Shown one piece after another: positions 1 to 7,213 of a stretch of DNA of 64,000 nucleotides. The notes beneath the pieces are model-generated. The model had not been told where the DNA came from. It saw only the letters and a program-made list of their open reading frames with translations, and did no database searches. The translations under genes and the position numbers were made by a program. The number at the start of each line of letters is the position of its first letter. The first letter of the stretch is position 1. Source of the stretch: Firmicutes bacterium UBA7510 (GTDB lineage Bacteria; Bacillota; Clostridia; Tissierellales; Sedimentibacteraceae); assembly GCA_002479485.1 (NCBI GenBank), contig DLNM01000035.1, positions 62,726 through 126,725 on the forward strand, written 5' to 3'.

Positions 1-27
1 TCTTTTTTGATTTTCATTTTATTCTTC

Positions 28-56
28 TTGACAAATTACATAACATGTTATATATT
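28..56 (+). promoter_or_regulatory. Sigma-A-type promoter of the MarR gene
   Basis: TTGACA at 28-33, a 17-bp spacer and TATATT at 51-56. It lies just upstream of the MarR-family gene and overlaps the first of two identical palindromes, so repressor binding would block RNA polymerase. Confidence 0.75.
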
Positions 57-81
57 ATTCAAGAAATACATAACATGTTAT
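40..81. promoter_or_regulatory. Two identical palindromic operators (ATAACATGTTAT)
   Basis: The perfect 12-bp palindrome ATAACATGTTAT occurs at 40-51 and again at 70-81, each preceded by TAC, with centres 30 bp apart (about three helical turns). The first copy fills the -35/-10 spacer and the second lies in the transcribed leader just before the ribosome site. This is the usual geometry of an autorepressed MarR gene. The assignment to the adjacent regulator is inferred from position. Confidence 0.65.
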
Positions 82-95
82 GCAATGGAGGAGTT

Positions 96-539
96 ATGAA
101 AATAAATAGTGTTAATGAAGAATATGGAATATATGGAATGCTATTTTCTCTAAGTAATAGAATTCAGACAATAGGTGATAAAGAATTTGAAGATATTACA
201 ATGAAACAGCATTTTATGATGATTGCATTAGGAATGTTTGAACAACCACCAACCTTAAAAGAGATGGGAGATCTTATTGGATGTTCTTATCAAAATGTAA
301 AAAGAATGGCAGAACATCTGCAAAAAAACCATTACTTAAATATAGTACAAGATAGCGCAGATAAAAGAAAATTACTGTTGATATCTACTGGAAAATTAGA
401 AAAAATATCTGATATTCAAAGAGAAAAAACTATTGAATTCATGTCGAAATTGTATAAAAATATCTCACAAGAAGATTTAAAAACTACATTAAGTACATTA
501 ATAAAGATGGATAAGAATATGGGAGGTATTATAGAATGA
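96..539 (+). CDS. MarR-family transcriptional regulator
   Basis: A winged-helix MarR-type DNA-binding protein of 147 aa. The central segment (PPTLKEMGDLIGCSYQNVKRMAEHLQ, quoted here only in part as PPTLKEMGDLIGCS) is the helix-turn-helix. It is followed by the acidic/basic DSADKRK stretch typical of the wing, and a helical C-terminus. I chose the ATG at 96 because TGGAGGAG sits 5 bases upstream; an ATG at 45 in the same frame lies inside the promoter -10 region and would have no leader. Two palindromes flank the promoter and suggest autoregulation. The membrane-protein gene that follows begins 40 bases downstream and is probably co-transcribed and co-regulated. The ligand is unknown. Confidence 0.85.
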   Translation: MKINSVNEEYGIYGMLFSLSNRIQTIGDKEFEDITMKQHFMMIALGMFEQPPTLKEMGDLIGCSYQNVKRMAEHLQKNHYLNIVQDSADKRKLLLISTGKLEKISDIQREKTIEFMSKLYKNISQEDLKTTLSTLIKMDKNMGGIIE

Positions 540-578
540 AATTAAATCGAAAAATGTATAAGGAAATAGAGAGTGTAT

Positions 579-1442
579 ATGAAAGTGAGAAATAGAATTA
601 TGATATTTGTTGGTTTTATTTTATTATTAGTTGGTGGAATATTAATTTACTGGAATATTTCTTATTCACCATATAAAGCTGATTTTATAAAGAAAATGGA
701 GAATAGATTAGATGATATAACAAAAAATGATGATGTATGTACATCAGAAGAAATTGCAAGTTTGCCAGAACCTGTGCAAAGATATTGTGAGTATATTGGT
801 TTAGAGAATTTTCCTAAATATCAAGCTGCTCGTATAATATTTAAAAAAACTAAATTTGTTTTTGATGCACAGTCAGGTAAAACTTTGGATATGGATTATG
901 ATTTATGGCTGTTTAATGATAAACTTTATCGTTCTGCTTATTGCACATCCTCTATGTACTTCGTTCCGTTTGATGGCATAGACTACTGTACTGATGATAA
1001 TCAAGGGGGAATGAAGGGCATATTAGGAAAAGCAATTCAGATTTTTGATATATATGATAGTCATGGATATAAGGCTGCATTAATATCGTGGTTAGCTGAA
1101 TCTATAGCATTTAATCCTTCGATGATATTATCTCCATATGTTACTTATGAGGTTATAGATGATATACATGTGAAAGCTACTGTTACATATAATGGGGTTT
1201 CAGGTTCAGGAGTATTTACGATTAATGAGGAAGGTGCTATAACAGAATTCTTTAGTGAAGAACGACAAATTGAAAATATAAATGGTACTTTAACACCAAT
1301 TGGATGGCGCTGTGAGTATGAAAATTATGTTATGAAAAATGGGATAAATCAGATAAATGCAGTACGTTGTATAAAGGTATTTGAAGATAAAGAAGTTGTT
1401 TATTTCGATTCGGATAATTTTGTTGTAACTTATTTTAAGTAG
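579..1442 (+). CDS. DUF6544-like membrane-anchored protein
   Basis: About 287 aa with one N-terminal membrane helix (residues about 6-26) and a large soluble domain. The motif LPEPVQRYCEYIG near residue 62 is the hallmark I associate with the DUF6544 family, whose biochemical function is unknown. Further on are conserved-looking aromatic and acidic blocks (WLFNDKLYRS, WLAESIAFNPS). Such genes are often seen beside small transcriptional regulators, as here. The start could be ATG 579 or the in-frame GTG 573; AGAGAG lies just upstream of both. The gene ends before a strong bidirectional terminator. Family assignment is from motif memory; no function should be inferred. Confidence 0.6.
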   Translation: MKVRNRIMIFVGFILLLVGGILIYWNISYSPYKADFIKKMENRLDDITKNDDVCTSEEIASLPEPVQRYCEYIGLENFPKYQAARIIFKKTKFVFDAQSGKTLDMDYDLWLFNDKLYRSAYCTSSMYFVPFDGIDYCTDDNQGGMKGILGKAIQIFDIYDSHGYKAALISWLAESIAFNPSMILSPYVTYEVIDDIHVKATVTYNGVSGSGVFTINEEGAITEFFSEERQIENINGTLTPIGWRCEYENYVMKNGINQINAVRCIKVFEDKEVVYFDSDNFVVTYFK

Positions 1443-1480
1443 GTTTATCAGTCGTAATAAGAGTATAATGTTAGTTACTA

Positions 1481-1522
1481 AAAAAAGAAGATGAAACCCA
1501 ATTTGAGTTGCATCTTCTTTTT
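1481..1522. terminator. Bidirectional rho-independent terminator
   Basis: Inverted repeat with arms AAAAAAGAAGATG (1481-1493) and CATCTTCTTTTT (1511-1522), extended inward by partial AAC...GTT pairing. The A-rich 5' flank and T-rich 3' flank let it work in both directions, ending the MarR operon (+) and the ppdK operon (-), which converge here. Confidence 0.8.
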
Positions 1523-1556
1523 AATCATGTGCTATATATATTATTTAAATATAAAT

Positions 1557-4181
1557 CTATTTTTGTTTAATAGCTGCCTGTGCTGCTGATAATCTTGCAA
1601 CAGGCACTCTGTATGGTGAACATGAAACATAATTTAATCCAACCTTGTGGAAGAAATTTATTGAAGCTGGGTCTCCACCATGCTCTCCGCAAACACCAAT
1701 CTTAAGCTTATCATTTGTGCTTTTTCCAAGTCTTACACTAGTTTCTACTAAACTTCCAACACCAACTGTATCAATTGATTGAAATGGATCAGTTTCTAGA
1801 ATTCCTTGTTCTTTATAATCTGATATAAATTTTCCAGCGTCATCTCTTGAGAATCCAAATGTCATTTGTGTTAAGTCATTTGTTCCAAAGGAGAAAAACT
1901 CAGCTTCTTCAGCAATTTCATTTGATGTTACACATGCTCTAGGAATCTCTATCATTGTTCCAACCATATATTTTAAATCAGAAGACGTTTCTTTTTTTAC
2001 ACGTTCTGCTGTCTCAACTATTATGTCTTTTACTATACTTAATTCTGATTTTTTACCAACTAATGGAACCATAATTTCAGGTACTATATTAATATTTTCT
2101 TCTTTACTAACTTCGATAGCGGCCTCGATTATTGCTCTAGTCTGCATTCTAGCTATTTCAGGATATGTTACAGCAAGTCTGCATCCTCTATGCCCAAGCA
2201 TTGGATTAAATTCATGCAAGCTGTTTACTATTTCTTTTAAAGCTGTAAATTCCATATCCATATCTTTTGCCAATTCAATTATATCTTTGTCGTCATGTGG
2301 CAAAAACTCATGAAGAGGTGGATCAAGAAGTCTTATTGTAACAGGTCTAGGTCCCATAATTTTGTAAATTTCCTTGAAGTCGTTCTTTTGCATAGGTAAA
2401 ATCTCTGCTAAGGCTTTTTCTCTTTGCGCTACAGTTTCTGACACAATCATTTTTCTAACTGAGAATATTCTTGATTCTTCAAAAAACATATGCTCAGTTC
2501 TACATAAACCTATACCTTCAGCTCCAAATTTAATAGCAGTTTGAGAATCTTTAGGGGTATCAGCATTTGTTCTAACTCCAAGCGTTCTTACTTCATCAGC
2601 CCACTTCATAAGTGATTCAAAGTTTCCTGATATAGCAGGCTCAATAGTTTTAATGCTACCTTTATATACCTTTCCTGTGCTTCCATCAAGAGAAATATAA
2701 TCACCTTCGTGGAACTTTTCGTTATTAGCTATAAATATTTTAAGTTCTTCATCTACATAAATATCTTCACAACCTGCAACACAGCATTTACCCATACCTC
2801 TAGCAACAACAGCAGCATGTGATGTCATACCGCCACGTGAGGTCAAGATACCTTGAGATTTTGTCATTCCTTCTATGTCCTCAGGAGAAGTTTCTTTTCT
2901 AACCAATATGACTTTATCTCCATTTTCATAAGCTTTAACTGCTTCTTCAGCTGTAAAATAAATCTTTCCAGTAGCAGCTCCAGGAGATGCTGGAAGACCT
3001 TGAGCTAAAGGTATTGCTTCTTTTTGTGTTTCAGGATCGAAAGTAGGGTGTAGTAATTGGTCTAATGATTTAGGATCTATACGCATTATCGCTTCTTCCT
3101 TAGTTATAAGTCCTTCACCCACCATTTCTACTGCTACTCTTAATGCTGATTCTGCAGTTCTTTTTCCATTACGTGTTTGCAAGAAATATAATTTACCTTG
3201 TTCTATAGTAAATTCAATATCTTGCATGTCTCTATAATGATTTTCTAACTTATTAGCTACTGTTATAAATTCATCATATATATTAGGCATGATTTTTTTT
3301 AGCTCTGTTATAACAAGTGGAGTTCTAATTCCAGCAACTACATCTTCTCCTTGAGCATTCATTAAAAATTCACCAAATATATTTTTTTCGCCGGTAGATG
3401 GATTTCTGGTAAATGCAACACCTGTGCCAGATGTATCTCCCATGTTGCCAAATACCATAGATTGAACATTTACTGCAGTTCCAATATCGTGAGGAATATC
3501 ATATAAGTTTCTATAGGTTATAGCACGTGGGTTATTCCATGATTTAAATACTGCTTCAACAGCCATTAACAATTGCTTTTGTGGACCCTGCGGAAAAGAT
3601 GTACCTGTTACATCTAGGTATATTGACTTAAATGTTTCAACAAGCTCTTTAAGGTTTTCAGCTGTTAGCTCAGTATCATTTCTATAATTATTTTTTTCTT
3701 TTATATCATCAAGAGCATAATCAAATTTATATTTTGGTATTGATAAAACAACATCACCAAACATTTGTATAAATCTTCTGTAGCTATCATATGCAAATCT
3801 TTCATTTTCAGTTTTGTTTGCTAAACCTACTACTGCCTTATCATTTAATCCAAGGTTTAATATTGTATCCATCATACCTGGCATCGAAACAGCAGCACCA
3901 GATCGAACTGAAACAAGTAAAGGATTTTCAACATCTCCAAATAATTTTCCAGTTTCTTCTTCTAGCTTTTTTATATATTCATTTATTTGTTCTATTATTT
4001 CATTTGAAAGACATTTATTTTGTTTGTAAAATTCTATACATGCTTCTGTAGTAATAGTGATACCGCATGGAACAGGTAGACCTATATTAGTCATTTCAGC
4101 CAAATTTGCTCCTTTTCCACCTAATAATGCTTTTTTTTGCGCACTTCCTTCTTTAAATAAATAAACCCATTTTTTACTCAT
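1557..4181 (-). CDS. ppdK: Pyruvate, phosphate dikinase
   Basis: Interconverts pyruvate + ATP + Pi and phosphoenolpyruvate + AMP + PPi; cytosolic. The 874-aa length is that of bacterial PPDK. The order is an N-terminal ATP-grasp nucleotide domain (KGANLAEM, VRSGAAVSMPGMMDT), a central phosphohistidine domain (GGMTSHAAVVARGMG, His at about residue 455, the position known in Clostridium symbiosum PPDK) and a C-terminal PEP/pyruvate barrel (GIGLCRTEHMFF, GVCGEHGGDP with the catalytic Cys). The Thr next to the His is the usual regulatory phosphorylation site. The start at 4181 has GGAGG 5-9 bases upstream; the in-frame ATG at 4193 overlaps that ribosome site and is rejected. The regulator gene lies immediately upstream, so the two form an operon. 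Confidence 0.97.
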   Translation of the reverse strand: MSKKWVYLFKEGSAQKKALLGGKGANLAEMTNIGLPVPCGITITTEACIEFYKQNKCLSNEIIEQINEYIKKLEEETGKLFGDVENPLLVSVRSGAAVSMPGMMDTILNLGLNDKAVVGLANKTENERFAYDSYRRFIQMFGDVVLSIPKYKFDYALDDIKEKNNYRNDTELTAENLKELVETFKSIYLDVTGTSFPQGPQKQLLMAVEAVFKSWNNPRAITYRNLYDIPHDIGTAVNVQSMVFGNMGDTSGTGVAFTRNPSTGEKNIFGEFLMNAQGEDVVAGIRTPLVITELKKIMPNIYDEFITVANKLENHYRDMQDIEFTIEQGKLYFLQTRNGKRTAESALRVAVEMVGEGLITKEEAIMRIDPKSLDQLLHPTFDPETQKEAIPLAQGLPASPGAATGKIYFTAEEAVKAYENGDKVILVRKETSPEDIEGMTKSQGILTSRGGMTSHAAVVARGMGKCCVAGCEDIYVDEELKIFIANNEKFHEGDYISLDGSTGKVYKGSIKTIEPAISGNFESLMKWADEVRTLGVRTNADTPKDSQTAIKFGAEGIGLCRTEHMFFEESRIFSVRKMIVSETVAQREKALAEILPMQKNDFKEIYKIMGPRPVTIRLLDPPLHEFLPHDDKDIIELAKDMDMEFTALKEIVNSLHEFNPMLGHRGCRLAVTYPEIARMQTRAIIEAAIEVSKEENINIVPEIMVPLVGKKSELSIVKDIIVETAERVKKETSSDLKYMVGTMIEIPRACVTSNEIAEEAEFFSFGTNDLTQMTFGFSRDDAGKFISDYKEQGILETDPFQSIDTVGVGSLVETSVRLGKSTNDKLKIGVCGEHGGDPASINFFHKVGLNYVSCSPYRVPVARLSAAQAAIKQK

Positions 4182-4216
4182 AATTACCTCCATAAAATTT
4201 GATGAAGAATCATTTT
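4182..4216 (-). promoter_or_regulatory. Leader segment shared with the nucleoside kinase leader
   Basis: Read on the minus strand, the 39-bp gap before ppdK carries GATTCTTCATCAAATTTT followed directly by ATGGAGGTAATTATG. The same 18-base block and the same 15-base ribosome-site/start block occur before the nucleoside kinase near 24007-24060, where a hairpin is inserted between them. See the repeat entries at 23962 and 29397. Confidence 0.5.
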
Positions 4217-4220
4217 TAAA

Positions 4221-5015
4221 TTATATTATTGACAAAATTATACTTGCAGTTTCTTCTATTGCTTTAGAAGAAACATTTATTACTGGACATCTAAGCTTTG
4301 AAAACAAATTGTCTGCAAATTCAAGCTCTTTTAAAATTCTATCCATTTGCGCATAGTTTGATGATGATTTCACACCCATATCCTTTAATCTTTCTATTCT
4401 TATACTATTTAATTTGTCAGGATCATTAGTTAAACCAATGATTTTTCTAGGAGATATATCAAATAGCTCCTTCGGCGGCTCAACTTCTGGAACTAATGGT
4501 ATATTAGCTACCTTAAAGTTTCTATAAGCTAAATACATACTAAGCGGTGTCTTTGAAGTTCTAGAGATTCCGATTAATACTATATCAGCCTTTAGTACAC
4601 CACGTGGGTCCTTTCCGTCATCATATTTAACAGCAAACTCAACAGCTTCAACTTTTTTAAAATACTCAGCGTTAAGTTTTCTGTTAAGACCAACCTCTCG
4701 TCTTGGTTCTTTACCTGTTAACTGAGTTAATGATTCAATCACAGGACCAATTACATCTATCGCAATTATATTTTTTTCTAACGCTTTTTTACATAAATAA
4801 TCTTTTAAATCAGATAATACTAAAGTATAAAGTATTAAGCTTTTTTCCCTTGAAGCCTGTTCAATAATATTATCAATTTGAATTTTTTCAAAAGTAAAAG
4901 GAAACTTATAAATGTCACCTATAGATGAGTTAAACTGGATTGCAGCTGCTTTACCAAGCAATTCACCTGTTTCACCAAGAGAATCAGAAATTACATAAAT
5001 GTATGTTTTGTCCAA
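4221..5015 (-). CDS. yqfL: PPDK regulatory protein (kinase/pyrophosphorylase, DUF299)
   Basis: Bifunctional enzyme that inactivates PPDK by ADP-dependent phosphorylation of the active-site Thr and reactivates it by Pi-dependent dephosphorylation. The Walker-like loop GISRTSKTPLS (about residue 150) and the N-terminal YVISDSLGETGE are family signatures; about 264 aa is the expected size. I placed the start at the TTG at 5015 because AAAGAGGTG ends 5 bases upstream. Longer in-frame starts run through that ribosome site. The gene lies 39 bp upstream of ppdK's leader on the same strand, so regulator and target are made together. Confidence 0.92.
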   Translation of the reverse strand: MDKTYIYVISDSLGETGELLGKAAAIQFNSSIGDIYKFPFTFEKIQIDNIIEQASREKSLILYTLVLSDLKDYLCKKALEKNIIAIDVIGPVIESLTQLTGKEPRREVGLNRKLNAEYFKKVEAVEFAVKYDDGKDPRGVLKADIVLIGISRTSKTPLSMYLAYRNFKVANIPLVPEVEPPKELFDISPRKIIGLTNDPDKLNSIRIERLKDMGVKSSSNYAQMDRILKELEFADNLFSKLRCPVINVSSKAIEETASIILSII

Positions 5016-5133
5016 ATCAACACCTCTTTTCAATATATAATATAACATATATCATTATTATAACTATATAATATAACACATTTAACAAAAAGTACAGATA
5101 TTTTTTATAAGAATTAAGTCACCAAACTAACTC

Positions 5134-5162
5134 TTTACAGTTATGATGAAAAAATATATAAT
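5134..5162 (+). promoter_or_regulatory. Promoter of the dxs-pel operon
   Basis: TTTACA (5134-5139), a 17-bp spacer and a perfect TATAAT (5157-5162). It lies in the divergent region between the PPDK regulator and dxs and points toward dxs, leaving a leader of roughly 165 nt. Confidence 0.7.
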
Positions 5163-5265
5163 ACAATAGATTGATACAAAAACACAAATAAAATACATGT
5201 AATAATATTATATATGTGGAAAAAGTATGAACAGAAATATAAATATTAATAAAATAAATCACAGC

Positions 5266-5329
5266 CCATGCACAAATCTTTTAGCTCTTTTGGAGAAATG
5301 GTTAACATCCTTGTGCACTGCGGCATGGG
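5266..5329 (+). promoter_or_regulatory. Leader hairpin covering the dxs ribosome site
   Basis: CCCATGC (5266-5272) can pair with GCATGGG (5323-5329), and GCACAA (5271-5276) with TTGTGC (5311-5316). The 3' arm overlaps the GGGGG ribosome site of dxs, so folding could hide it. Similar blocks (GCCCATGC, TTGTGCA, GCATGGG) occur before ntpA. Pairing is visible in the sequence; regulation is inferred. Confidence 0.4.
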
Positions 5330-5336
5330 GGTAATT

Positions 5337-7199
5337 ATGAAAGATTTATTATCTAAGGTTAATTGGCCTGAGGATTTGCACCAATTTACCTTTAAAGATA
5401 TGAAGCTATTATCAGAAGAAATTAGAGAATTTTTAATAGATACAATTTCAAAAACAGGAGGACATTTAGCTTCAAATCTTGGAGTTGTAGAGCTAACTAT
5501 AGCTTTACATTATGCCTTTGATTTAAGTAAAGATAAGCTGATTTGGGATGTTGGACATCAGTCCTATGTTCATAAAATTTTAACTGGTAGAAAAGATAAA
5601 TTGTGTACTATAAGGCAAATGGATGGACTTAGCGGATTTCCTAAAAGAGAAGAAAGTAATTATGATACTTTTGATACAGGACATAGCAGTACATCTATAT
5701 CAGCAGCAGTTGGGATTGCTAGAGCAAGAGACTTGAAAAAAGAAGATTATAATGTACTAGCTGTTATAGGTGATGGAGCATTAACAGGTGGTATGTCATT
5801 TGAAGCCCTAAATGACATTGGAAAAAATAACACAAAGCTTATAGTTGTGTTAAATGATAACGAAATGTCTATTTCTGAAAATGTTGGTGGTTTATCAACA
5901 CATTTAAGTAAAGCAAGAACTGCTACAAGATATTTAAATACAAAACAAGACCTAGATAATTTCTTGGTAAAAATACCTGGAGCGGGTAAAGCTATAAAGA
6001 ATTTTTTACGTACTATAAAAGAAGGCGTTAAAAAGATGATTTTACCAAGTATGATTTTTGAAGAAATAGGACTTACTTATTTAGGTCCAATAGATGGTCA
6101 TAATATAGCTGAGATGGTTGATGTATTTGAAAGAGCTAAGTATATTAATGAACCGGTACTTATACATGTTTGTACTAAAAAGGGTAGGGGATATGAATAT
6201 GCTGAAGAAAGACCTAACGACTATCATGGTGTATCAGCATTTAACATAGAAACTGGACAATCACTAAAAAAGGCAACTATACCAACATATTCGGATATAT
6301 TTGGCAATAAACTTTGTGAAATTGCAGAAAATAATGATAAGGTTGTAGCTATTTCAGCAGCTATGATTGATGGAACTGGATTATGCGAATTTCTAAAAAA
6401 ATATCCAAGTAGAATATTTGATGTTGGCATAGCTGAACAACATGCAGTTACAATGGCAGCTGGGTTTGCAGTAAACCAAATGGTGCCAGTAGTTGCACTT
6501 TATTCATCATTTTTGCAAAGAGCTTACGATCAAATTGTACATGATGTGGCAACTCAGAATCTTCATGTTGTTTTTGCAGTAGATAGAGCAGGAATTGTAG
6601 GAAATGATGGGGAAACTCATCAGGGGGTATTTGATACTGGATTTTTAACTCAATTGCCTAATATGACTGTTATGGCACCAGCTGATTACAATGAATTAAA
6701 CTCAATGCTAGAATTTGCAGTCAATAATTTTAATGGACCTATAGCTTTACGTTATCCTAGGGGTTCTAGCTCTATGGCTATATCAAATTCAAATAAAGAA
6801 ATTGAGATAGGTAAAGGATTAATTGTTAATGAGGGAGATGATTTAACAATTATCACTTATAGTCATATGGTTGAAGTAGCTATAGATATTGCAGAAAAAT
6901 TAAAAAAAGAAAATATTAGCGTAGAAGTAATAAATTTAAGATTTTTAAAGCCTCTTGATAATAATCTTATATTAAAGTCAGCAACTAAAACAAATAAGGT
7001 TTTAATAATTGAAGAGACCTCGAATGACGCTGGTATGTGTCATAAAATAAATGGTTTATTATCTAAAGATATTGATGTGTTAGTAAAAACATTTCCTGAT
7101 ATATTTATTAAGCACGGAAATCCAAACGATATATATAAAAAATACGGTTTTGATAGTGACAGTTTAATAAAAAATATAAAAGTTAGATTTAAATTTTAA
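5337..7199 (+). CDS. dxs: 1-deoxy-D-xylulose-5-phosphate synthase
   Basis: TPP enzyme condensing pyruvate and glyceraldehyde 3-phosphate, the first step of the MEP isoprenoid pathway. Typical blocks are present: TGGHLASNLGVVELT, WDVGHQSYVHKIL, GDGALTGGMSFEALN (TPP binding), GIAEQHAVTMAAG and ALRYPRG. The 620-aa length is standard. I chose ATG 5337 (followed by KDLLSKVNWPEDL) because GGGGGT sits just upstream and Dxs proteins start near this point. An in-frame ATG at 5268 would add 23 non-conserved residues lying in the leader hairpin. Only 14 bases separate the stop from pelD, so dxs is probably the first gene of the polysaccharide operon. Confidence 0.95.
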   Translation: MKDLLSKVNWPEDLHQFTFKDMKLLSEEIREFLIDTISKTGGHLASNLGVVELTIALHYAFDLSKDKLIWDVGHQSYVHKILTGRKDKLCTIRQMDGLSGFPKREESNYDTFDTGHSSTSISAAVGIARARDLKKEDYNVLAVIGDGALTGGMSFEALNDIGKNNTKLIVVLNDNEMSISENVGGLSTHLSKARTATRYLNTKQDLDNFLVKIPGAGKAIKNFLRTIKEGVKKMILPSMIFEEIGLTYLGPIDGHNIAEMVDVFERAKYINEPVLIHVCTKKGRGYEYAEERPNDYHGVSAFNIETGQSLKKATIPTYSDIFGNKLCEIAENNDKVVAISAAMIDGTGLCEFLKKYPSRIFDVGIAEQHAVTMAAGFAVNQMVPVVALYSSFLQRAYDQIVHDVATQNLHVVFAVDRAGIVGNDGETHQGVFDTGFLTQLPNMTVMAPADYNELNSMLEFAVNNFNGPIALRYPRGSSSMAISNSNKEIEIGKGLIVNEGDDLTIITYSHMVEVAIDIAEKLKKENISVEVINLRFLKPLDNNLILKSATKTNKVLIIEETSNDAGMCHKINGLLSKDIDVLVKTFPDIFIKHGNPNDIYKKYGFDSDSLIKNIKVRFKF

Positions 7200-7213
7200 G
7201 TTGTGGAGAAGAA

